64,000 nt of DNA from Chitinophagaceae bacterium (GTDB lineage: Bacteria; Bacteroidota; Bacteroidia; Chitinophagales; Chitinophagaceae), in the NCBI GenBank assembly GCA_016699815.1, contig CP065012.1, forward strand, positions 558,001-622,000, written 5' to 3'. How positions within the stretch are numbered: position 1 is the first letter of the stretch; the number at the start of each line of letters is the position of its first letter. The position numbers and the translations under genes were made by a program. The notes below the pieces were generated by a model. It was given only the letters and a program-made list of their open reading frames with translations. It was not told the origin of the DNA and searched no databases. This document shows, in pieces, positions 53,620 to 61,188 of this stretch.

Positions 53620-56600
53620 ATGACATTTACATCAGAAGCAGAATTTGAAGAAGCACTAATCCAAACCCTTTCTAAAAAAGGTTGGGAAAAGGAAGTATTA
53701 AAACGTCCTACCGAAAAAGACTTGCTCCAAAACTGGGCAAACATCTTGTTTGAAAACAACCGAGGCAAAGACCGCTTAAATGATTACCCACTTACCGAAG
53801 GTGAAATGCAACAGATTTTGGAGCAGATAAATGCTTTGCGAACTCCTTTAAAACTAAATGGCTTTATCAATGGCAAAACAGTTTCCATAAAAAGAGATAA
53901 CCCTGCTGATGTGTTGCACTTTGGCAAAGAAGTAAGTCTAAAAATTTATGACAGATTGGAAATTGCAGCAGGGCAAAGCCGTTACCAAATTGCACAACAA
54001 CCCGTTTTCCCTACCAAGTCTAAAATACTAAATGACAGACGTGGCGACATCATGCTTTTAATAAATGGAATGCCATTGATTCATATTGAATTAAAAAAGA
54101 ACGGAGTTTCGGTAAGTCAGGCTTGTCATCAAATAGAAAAATATTCCAGAGAAGGCGTTTTTTCAGGCTTGTTTTCACTGGTTCAGATTTTTGTGGCAAT
54201 GGAGCCAAAAGAAACGGTGTATTTCGCCAACCCTGGTCCCGATGGTAAATTCAATAAAGACTTTTATTTCCATTGGGCAGACTTCAATAATGAGCCAATA
54301 AACGATTGGAGTGATATTGCTTCTTCGTTATTGTTTATTCCAATGGCTCACCAGTTAATTGGTTTCTACACCGTAGCAGATAGCAATGATGGTGTTTTAA
54401 AAGTCATGCGGAGTTACCAATACTTTGCTGCAAATGCCATTTCAGATAAAGTTGCCAAAACCGATTGGAAAAGCAAACATGCTTTAGGCGGTTACATTTG
54501 GCACACCACAGGTTCGGGCAAAACCATGACCAGTTTTAAATCTGCCCAACTAATTGCCAATTCACAAGACGCAGATAAGGTAATTTTCTTGATGGACAGG
54601 ATTGAACTTGGAACACAATCCTTAAAAGAATATCGAGGTTTTGCTGACGATAATGAAGACGTGCAAGCAACGGAAAACACAGGCGTTTTGGTTACTAAAC
54701 TTAAAAGTTCAGACCCTGCAAATACGCTGATTGTAACTTCCATTCAAAAAATGAGCAACATCAAAGATGAAGATGGTGGGCTAAATGCCCACGACATTTT
54801 GCTCATGAATAAAAAGCGAATTGTTTTTATTGTTGATGAAGCACACCGTTCCACTTTCGGTGATATGCTTAGGGCAATTAAAAACACATTTACATCTGCT
54901 ATTTTCTTTGGATTCACAGGAACTCCCATTCAAGATGAAAACCAAAAGAAAATGAATACCACATCAACTGTATTTGGTGATGAATTGCATAGATACAGTA
55001 TTGCAGATGGTATTCGTGATAAAAACGTTCTCGGTTTTGACCCATATAAAATTCTTACTTACAGAGACCGAGATTTACGATTAGCTGTTGCCTTGGAAAA
55101 AGCAAGAGCCAACAATGAAGCAGAAGCATTGGCAGACCCAAGAAAAGCAAGAGTATTTAATAAATACATGACCAGAGTTAGAATGGCTGGTCATTTTGAA
55201 ACTTCAGGTCGTTATGTTCGGGGTATTGAAGATTATTTGCCCACTTCCCAATATGACCGTGACGAACACCATCATGCAGTTGTTGAGGACATTCTAAGGA
55301 ATTGGATAGTTCTAAGTCAATACGGAAAATTCCACGCCATATTTGCCACAAGTAGTATTGCTGACGCAATATTGTATTACCGTTTGTTTAAAGCAGAAAA
55401 TCCGAACTTAAAAATTACTGCACTATTTGACCCACACATTGACAACAACGGAAACACTGAATACAAAGAGGATGGACTTGTTGAAATATTGACCGACTAC
55501 AACGAACGCTATGAGCAAGATTTCAGGCTTGCCAATCATGCAAAATTCAAAAAAGACATTGCCGCAAGACTTGCACACAAAGAGCCTTATTTAAGAATAG
55601 AATCCACACCGCATAAGCAAATTGATTTATTGATTGTGGTTGACCAAATGCTGACAGGTTTTGATTCCAAATGGATAAATACGTTGTATATGGATAAGGT
55701 GCTTGAATATGAAAATATCATTCAAGCATTTTCAAGAACCAATCGCTTATTTGGTCCTGATAAACCATTCGGAACTATTCGCTATTACCGTATGCCCCAT
55801 TCAATGGAGCGAAACATCAATGATGCTATAAAACTTTATTCAGGCGACAAACCAATTGCACTTTTCGTTGAGCATTTAGATTCAAATCTCAATTCAATGA
55901 ATCACGTTTACGGTGAAATTGAAAACTTATTCAGAACCGCTGGAATTGAAAATTTCGAGAGACTTCCTGATGATTTATCAGAAAGAGGAAGATTTGCCAT
56001 ACTGTTCAAAGATTTTAATAATTACTTAGAAGCCGCTAAAATTCAAGGTTTCAATTGGAGCAAATTGTCATACAACTTTGGAAAAGGAAAAGACAAGGTA
56101 ACAATTGAAATGGCGTTGGACGAAAACACCTACTTGATATTGGCTCTTCGTTACAAAGAACTATTTAACACTGGTGGTGGCGGTGGTGGCGGTGATGTAC
56201 CTTATGAGATTGAAGGTTATTTGACAGAGATAGACACCGACAAAATAGATTCAGACTATATGAACTCTCGATTTGACAAGTTCATTAAGGAGCTAAAAAA
56301 AGGAGATGTTGACCCAACTGAATTACAAAACACTTTAGATGAGTTGTATAAATCATTTGCAACCTTGACACAAGAAGAACAGAAATACGCCAACCTTTTT
56401 ATTCGTGACGTTCAAAGTGGTGTTGCAAAACTTGAGAGCGGAAAAACGTTTAGAGAATATATCACAGAATACGAGTTCAACGCAAAGAATGACCAGATAA
56501 AGAAAATCGCAACTTTACTCGGCCTTGATGAATCAAAACTGCGTTCTCACATGTCATCAGGATTGACAGAGGCAAATATTAACGAATACGGACGTTTTGA

Positions 56601-56748
56601 CGAATTAAAAAACACGGTTGACAAGGACAAAGCAAAAGCATATTTTGAAAAACTGGAGGGGACAACTATTCCTGCTTTCAAAGTAAATATCAGAGTTCAC
56701 AATTTGTTACAGAAGTTTATAATTGAAGATGGTTTTGATATTGAATAA
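53620..56748 (+). CDS. hsdR: Type I restriction endonuclease subunit
   Basis: 1,042-residue motor and nuclease subunit. The N-terminal PD-(D/E)xK nuclease has D143 (RRGDIML) and E157/K159 (HIELKK). The SF2 translocase has Walker A GSGKT at 298-302, DEAH at 406-409 (VDEAHRS), FFGFTGTP, and motif VI QAFSRTNR. A run of seven Gly near residue 850 marks the linker to the C-terminal helical domain. It starts 14 nt after hsdS. All catalytic residues are present, so the system looks active. Confidence 0.96.
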   Translation: MTFTSEAEFEEALIQTLSKKGWEKEVLKRPTEKDLLQNWANILFENNRGKDRLNDYPLTEGEMQQILEQINALRTPLKLNGFINGKTVSIKRDNPADVLHFGKEVSLKIYDRLEIAAGQSRYQIAQQPVFPTKSKILNDRRGDIMLLINGMPLIHIELKKNGVSVSQACHQIEKYSREGVFSGLFSLVQIFVAMEPKETVYFANPGPDGKFNKDFYFHWADFNNEPINDWSDIASSLLFIPMAHQLIGFYTVADSNDGVLKVMRSYQYFAANAISDKVAKTDWKSKHALGGYIWHTTGSGKTMTSFKSAQLIANSQDADKVIFLMDRIELGTQSLKEYRGFADDNEDVQATENTGVLVTKLKSSDPANTLIVTSIQKMSNIKDEDGGLNAHDILLMNKKRIVFIVDEAHRSTFGDMLRAIKNTFTSAIFFGFTGTPIQDENQKKMNTTSTVFGDELHRYSIADGIRDKNVLGFDPYKILTYRDRDLRLAVALEKARANNEAEALADPRKARVFNKYMTRVRMAGHFETSGRYVRGIEDYLPTSQYDRDEHHHAVVEDILRNWIVLSQYGKFHAIFATSSIADAILYYRLFKAENPNLKITALFDPHIDNNGNTEYKEDGLVEILTDYNERYEQDFRLANHAKFKKDIAARLAHKEPYLRIESTPHKQIDLLIVVDQMLTGFDSKWINTLYMDKVLEYENIIQAFSRTNRLFGPDKPFGTIRYYRMPHSMERNINDAIKLYSGDKPIALFVEHLDSNLNSMNHVYGEIENLFRTAGIENFERLPDDLSERGRFAILFKDFNNYLEAAKIQGFNWSKLSYNFGKGKDKVTIEMALDENTYLILALRYKELFNTGGGGGGGDVPYEIEGYLTEIDTDKIDSDYMNSRFDKFIKELKKGDVDPTELQNTLDELYKSFATLTQEEQKYANLFIRDVQSGVAKLESGKTFREYITEYEFNAKNDQIKKIATLLGLDESKLRSHMSSGLTEANINEYGRFDELKNTVDKDKAKAYFEKLEGTTIPAFKVNIRVHNLLQKFIIEDGFDIE

Positions 56749-56763
56749 TATATTGCCCACGCA

Positions 56764-56832
56764 TTTGCAAGCACATTGCCAAAGCCGCACAAGCCAAAGC
56801 ACAGACCAAAGCTTTGACAAAGAGCTTGCAAA
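56764..56832 (+). repeat. Family A hairpin, copy 4
   Basis: Left arm TTTGCAAGCACATTGCCAAA (56764-56783), right arm TTTGACAAAGAGCTTGCAAA (56813-56832), 29-nt loop with GCACAAGCCAA. The arms pair over 20 bp with the two A.A mismatches and one C.A mismatch. It starts 16 nt after the hsdR stop codon. Confidence 0.78.
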
Positions 56833-56974
56833 GCCAACGCAGGACAAAATTGTTTTTAAAAAATTTCCTGACCCTTCAAAAAAAATAAAAAACGCAACGC
56901 ACAGCCGACACTCAATGACACATAAACTCAATATTGACAATGGTTTGCAAAGACGGTGGACAGAAGGCCTACTG

Positions 56975-57104
56975 CTAACAGCGGTTTGGCGTAATGGCGG
57001 GTTCAGTGCTTCGTATGACAGTTTTGTGGTAGGTTCAAGTGCAGTTCTTCGATTGAACTTTTGTGCTAAAAATCCGCCACTACGCCAAGCCGCAAACCGT
57101 AAGC
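56975..57104. repeat. Family B palindrome, copy 3 (attC-like)
   Basis: Arms GCGGTTTGGCGTAATGGCGG (56981-57000) and CCGCCACTACGCCAAGCCGC (57074-57093) match at 18 of 20 positions. It begins CTAACA and ends CAAACCGTAAGC (the T of GTTA is missing). A small hairpin GTTCAA/TTGAAC lies inside. Confidence 0.78.
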
Positions 57105-57122
57105 AAAACTGACCCTGTGCAA

Positions 57123-58520
57123 ATGAACGAAACAGCGACAAAATCAACTTGGGAAAATCACCCTATTGACAATCCAAAACGGATTGATATTGATTTGCAA
57201 TTTTCTGACAAACACTTTTCAAAACTAACCAAAGGGCTTATCCCTCAACAAATGGAGGACAAATGGTTCATCTTTTATGAATATGAATGGCTTTATTTTC
57301 ATCGTTCCTGGACAGGTTATGGAATTTACAAAGCAAAACTCAGCAAAGGAACTGAAGGCTATTCAATAAAAGAATTTTGGGTAGAAAGAAATCAAGAAAA
57401 ATATAATAACACTGAGGACAATTCTGATATTGAAATTTTTTCATTTCTTATTGCAAGAGGTCTTTTAGGAATTGACGTTCGGAACATTTACTCTAAACAC
57501 TACATAAAATCAGAAACAGATATGGTAAAAGGTTGGAGTAATTTTGGGAATATGCTTTTTAGTAACCAAGGAGTTGATTATTCAATAGAAATAAAATCTG
57601 CGCTTTTTGGTGTTGCCGTTGGCGACGCTTTGGGTGTTCCAGTTGAATTCAACAGCAGACAAACGATTAGTAAAAATCCAGTAACTGATATGATTGGTTA
57701 CGGAACATACGATTTGCCAGCAGGAACTTGGTCAGACGACAGTTCCCTAACATTTTGTCTTACCGAAGCATTGACACAAGATTTTGACCTTAATGTAATC
57801 GGGCAAAACTTTGTGAAATGGAAACACGAAAATTATTGGACACCACACGGACACGTTTTTGATATTGGCATTGCAACAAGTCAAGCAATCTCACGACTAG
57901 CAAAAGGCGCAAAGCCAGAGTTAGCAGGCGGTTTTGACGAAACCGATAATGGTAATGGTTCGCTTATGCGAATTTTACCATTACTTTTTTATTTGCTTGA
58001 CAAACCAATTAACGAGCGTTACGACATTACAAAAAAAGTTTCGTCAATCACACACGGGCATATTCGTTCAGTAATTGCTTGCTTCTACTACCTTGAATTT
58101 GCTTTACAACTTTTTTCGGGCAAAGACAAATTTGAAACTTACAAAGATTTACAAACCGAAATCACAAACTACTTGACAAGTCATTCTATCAATTCGACAG
58201 AAATTGCATTGTTTGACAGACTTTTAAAAGACGATATTTACAAATTGGCAGAAGAAGAAATTCAAAGTAGTGGTTATGTTTTACATACACTTGAAGCAAG
58301 TATTTGGTGTTTACTTACAACAAAAAACTATAAAGAAGCAGTTTTGAAAGCCGTTAATTTGGGTAGCGACACCGACACCACAGGGGCGGTTACAGGCGGA
58401 CTTGCAGGGCTTCTTTACGGACTTGACAAAATTCCTAAAAATTGGTTACAACGAATAGCGAGACATGAAGACATTGAAAACTTGGCAGAACGACTTTCCG
58501 ATAAACTTGCCAGCCACTAA
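57123..58520 (+). CDS. ADP-ribosylglycohydrolase with N-terminal domain of unknown function
   Basis: 465 residues from the ATG at 57123; the open frame starts at a GTG at 57063, but that lies inside the family B palindrome. Residues about 155-460 form an ADP-ribosylglycohydrolase (DraG/ARH) domain: LFGVAVGDALGVPVEF, TWSDDSSLTFCLTEAL (metal-binding Asp), HGHVFDIG, NGNGSLMRILPL, and SDTDTTGAVTGGLAGLLYG (second metal site). Such enzymes remove ADP-ribose from proteins or nucleic acids. Residues about 5-130 form a separate domain that I do not recognise (IPQQMEDKWFIFYEYEWLYF, HRSWTGYGIY). It sits in a defence-rich island and could be an antidote to, or part of, an ADP-ribosylation system, but no transferase is adjacent. 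Confidence 0.85.
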   Translation: MNETATKSTWENHPIDNPKRIDIDLQFSDKHFSKLTKGLIPQQMEDKWFIFYEYEWLYFHRSWTGYGIYKAKLSKGTEGYSIKEFWVERNQEKYNNTEDNSDIEIFSFLIARGLLGIDVRNIYSKHYIKSETDMVKGWSNFGNMLFSNQGVDYSIEIKSALFGVAVGDALGVPVEFNSRQTISKNPVTDMIGYGTYDLPAGTWSDDSSLTFCLTEALTQDFDLNVIGQNFVKWKHENYWTPHGHVFDIGIATSQAISRLAKGAKPELAGGFDETDNGNGSLMRILPLLFYLLDKPINERYDITKKVSSITHGHIRSVIACFYYLEFALQLFSGKDKFETYKDLQTEITNYLTSHSINSTEIALFDRLLKDDIYKLAEEEIQSSGYVLHTLEASIWCLLTTKNYKEAVLKAVNLGSDTDTTGAVTGGLAGLLYGLDKIPKNWLQRIARHEDIENLAERLSDKLASH

Positions 58521-58545
58521 CATTAGTATTGCCAATAGTGAGGAC
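58518..58545. repeat. Family B, left half only
   Basis: CTAACATTAGTATTGCCAATAGTGAGG right after the stop of the glycohydrolase gene resembles the left arm of family B copy 2 (ATAACATCGTATTGGCAATAGTGGGG). I find no matching right arm (expected like CCNCACTATTGGCAATAC) in the next 300 bp, so this copy is truncated. Confidence 0.55.
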
Positions 58546-58833
58546 AGAAGAGCAATCAGTCCCGATAATTTATCGGGATAATTCTATTGTACTGCGGCTC
58601 GGGCTTGAAAAGCAAATGGATTTTACGCAAATACTTTAGATGTTTAATTTTTTTTACAGATTGTGTATATTTGAGGGATAAGTATTTTTTCTCAAACTCG
58701 TTTTGCTGTATTACTTTAGAGCAAGCTCTAAACAAAGTACATTGGTTTGTTTATTATCGTAGGCAATCTTATTGAATATATGAGCTGAATCGGCAAATAA
58801 AAACTTCAATTAAATTCAACGTGTAAAATAATC
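58521..58833. other. Intergenic region at the right edge of the island
   Basis: 313 bp before the sulfatase gene. It holds the half B element, then TCCCGATAA-T-TTATCGGGA (58560-58578), a perfect 9-bp inverted repeat without a T-run, and a TATATTTG at 58666-58673 that is 160 nt from the sulfatase start. A 62-codon frame at 58587-58775 has no support. Confidence 0.5.
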
Positions 58834-60321
58834 ATGCACAAACTATTTTTAACCTTCCTTACCATACTTTTTATAACAACAATTGTTGCACAAACTCCCA
58901 AAAAACTTCCCAATATTATTTATATCTATGCAGATGATATGGGCTATGGTGAATTAGGATCTTATGGTCAGCAAAAAATTAAAACACCCAACCTTGATCA
59001 ATTAGCAAGGGAAGGCATTTTGTTTACACAGCACTATACATCAGCTCCTGTATGTGCCCCGGCAAGAACAATGTTGATGACAGGAAAACACAGTGGCCAT
59101 GCCTACATACGTGGCAATTACGAATTAGGAGGATTTGAGGATGATAAGGAAGGTGGGCAAATGCCCTTACCAGAAGGCACTTTTACCATAGCAAAAATGC
59201 TGAAAAATGCAGGTTATTCAACGGGCATGATTGGCAAATGGGGCCTGGGCATGAATAATACAACGGGCAACCCCAATAAGCAGGGTTTTGATTATTATTA
59301 CGGCTATCTTGACCAAAAACAATCCCATAATTTTTATCCTACCCACCTTTGGGAAAATGGAAAATGGGATACCTTGAATAATCCTTATTTTTTTGTACAC
59401 CGTACAATTCCAGCCAACTCGCCTGATTCAGCATTTGATCATTTCAAAGGAAAAGATTATTCCATTACAAAGATGGCAGAGAAAACACTGAGTTTTATTA
59501 AAGCCAATAAAAACAAACCTTTCTTTTTATATCTGCCTTATACGGTACCGCATATCTCTTTACAGGCACCTGATGAAGCAGTACAGGAATACATTGGCCA
59601 GTTTGATGAGCTACCTTATTATGGCGATAAAGGCTATGCACCCTGCAAATATCCTTTATCTACTTACGCAGCTATGATAACCTATATGGACAAGCAAATT
59701 GGGAGAATAATGGCTCTATTAAAAGAATTAAATTTAGATAGAAATACTTTAGTTATGTTTAGCAGTGATAATGGAACCACATTTGATGCAGGCGGTATAA
59801 AAGCAGAATATTTTAAGTTAACCGGGGGATTGCGAGGCAGAAAACAGGACTTATATGAAGGAGGCATCAGAGTTCCTTTTATTGCAAGATGGCCGGGGAA
59901 AATACCCGGGGGAAAAACTTCTGATCTTGTTTTTGCACAATATGATTTACTGCCTACCCTTGCAGAATTAACCTATGCAAAAGCATGGCCAAATGATGGT
60001 ATTTCTTTTTTGCCTGCACTAATAGGCAACAACAAACAGCAAAAGAAACATGAATTTTTGTATTTTGAATTTCCGGAAAAAGGCGGGCAGGTAGCGATAC
60101 GTATGGGTAATTGGAAAGGAGTAAAAAGCAATATGAAAAGTAATTTAGAAGCTACCTGGGAAATATATAACCTTGCTACGGACAAGTATGAAGCCGTAAA
60201 TGTAGCATACAAGCATCCGGATCTGATAAAGAAATTTGAAGAAATTTTAAAGAAAGAACACCAGCAGGCTCATATAAAAGAATGGGAATTTATAGCCCCA
60301 AAATTTCAGGATAAAGACTAA
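58834..60321 (+). CDS. Sulfatase (arylsulfatase family)
   Basis: 495-residue secreted sulfatase with a signal peptide (MHKLFLTFLTILFITTIVAQ). The formylglycine site is VCAPARTMLMTGKH with C74 (C-x-P-x-R), requiring the maturase FGE or anSME. Metal ligands include DDMGYGE (residues 34-40) and the SSDNG motif near residue 315. It hydrolyses sulfate esters, probably of polysaccharides or small compounds, in the periplasm. The gene marks the conserved right flank of the island. Confidence 0.95.
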   Translation: MHKLFLTFLTILFITTIVAQTPKKLPNIIYIYADDMGYGELGSYGQQKIKTPNLDQLAREGILFTQHYTSAPVCAPARTMLMTGKHSGHAYIRGNYELGGFEDDKEGGQMPLPEGTFTIAKMLKNAGYSTGMIGKWGLGMNNTTGNPNKQGFDYYYGYLDQKQSHNFYPTHLWENGKWDTLNNPYFFVHRTIPANSPDSAFDHFKGKDYSITKMAEKTLSFIKANKNKPFFLYLPYTVPHISLQAPDEAVQEYIGQFDELPYYGDKGYAPCKYPLSTYAAMITYMDKQIGRIMALLKELNLDRNTLVMFSSDNGTTFDAGGIKAEYFKLTGGLRGRKQDLYEGGIRVPFIARWPGKIPGGKTSDLVFAQYDLLPTLAELTYAKAWPNDGISFLPALIGNNKQQKKHEFLYFEFPEKGGQVAIRMGNWKGVKSNMKSNLEATWEIYNLATDKYEAVNVAYKHPDLIKKFEEILKKEHQQAHIKEWEFIAPKFQDKD

Positions 60322-60649
60322 TAGATGTTTAATAATAATTACAATATTTAGAGCTGCTTTTTAGTAAAATAAAATTATTTTGAATTAAGGGCAGCAAATG
60401 AAATCGAACTCACTCCATTGCTTCGAAATTTTATTATTTATCTTTAGTAAATATACAGGCAAAAAGGTTTTTACAGATATTTCGACCCTAATTTAAATAC
60501 TCTGTACATAAGGGCATCAATACAACTTTAAACTATTCAATATGAAACTTTACTATTACGGTTTCGCTTTTCATCCGAAAATTTTTTCAACACATCAAAA
60601 GCTACATTAGGCAATACAATTTCAATAAGCACCTAAGAAATACATTACA
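60322..60649. other. Intergenic region, 328 bp
   Basis: AT-rich spacer between the sulfatase and DinB-like genes. I see no terminator stem, no TAnnTTTG element near the next start, and no small gene. Confidence 0.5.
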
Positions 60650-61132
60650 ATGATGGAAAATGAAAGAATAATCAGCCTGTTTCAAAATTTATATGACGGT
60701 GAACCATGGATAGATGTAACAATTAAATCTACCCTGGCCAAACTTACTGCAGAACAAGCCGCAGCAAGGGTTTTAGATAATTGCAACACAATTTGGGAAA
60801 TTGTAAATCATCTCATAGCATGGAGAATTGCAGTAAAGGAACGCATCAGGGGTAACAACATTAAAACACCGGGCAATAATTACATTCAAAAAGTAGTGGA
60901 TACTTCAAAAACAGCCTGGGCCGAAACTTTGAAAAAACTTGATAATTCACAAAGAGATTGGGTGCAATTTTTGGGCAACATCAATGAAACTGATTTGCAA
61001 AAAAGTTATGAGCCGGGGCAAATGACAAATTATGAACTTATCCAGGGAATTATACAACACGATGCTTACCATTTAGGCCAAATTATAATTATTGCTAAAC
61101 AAGGAAAAAAAAATAGAAATACTGTACAGTAG
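60650..61132 (+). CDS. DinB-family protein
   Basis: 160-residue four-helix-bundle protein of the DinB/YfiT superfamily, metal-binding proteins often of thiol-transferase type. The metal-site pattern is visible: TIWEIVNHLIAWRIAVKERI (His near residue 54) and IIQHDAYHLGQIIIIAKQG (two His near residues 139 and 143). Starts at ATG ATG; the second is equally possible. Function at family level only. Confidence 0.85.
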   Translation: MMENERIISLFQNLYDGEPWIDVTIKSTLAKLTAEQAAARVLDNCNTIWEIVNHLIAWRIAVKERIRGNNIKTPGNNYIQKVVDTSKTAWAETLKKLDNSQRDWVQFLGNINETDLQKSYEPGQMTNYELIQGIIQHDAYHLGQIIIIAKQGKKNRNTVQ

Positions 61133-61188
61133 TTTATAAAATATCCTTTAATTAAATATAAATAAATGTTGCATAAACACATTTTAAA

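Larger units (their letters stand above)
56749..57122. other. Intergenic region with A and B elements
   Basis: 374 bp between hsdR and the ADP-ribosylglycohydrolase gene. Family A copy 4 begins 16 nt after the hsdR stop (56764-56832) and family B copy 3 covers 56975-57104. Between them is an A-rich stretch with GCAACGCACAGCCGACAC. Frames crossing the palindrome on both strands are not genes. Confidence 0.6.

Noticed and set aside
47576..57122. Insertion sequence or integrase gene to explain the repeats
   Set aside because: No transposase, tyrosine recombinase or RAYT-like frame was found on either strand in the island.
56707..57147. 146-codon minus-strand and 129-codon plus-strand frames after hsdR
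   Set aside because: They span family A copy 4 and family B copy 3 and have no protein-like features.
58587..58775. 62-codon open frame before the sulfatase
   Set aside because: No recognisable domain, no ribosome-binding site, composition like the surrounding spacer.
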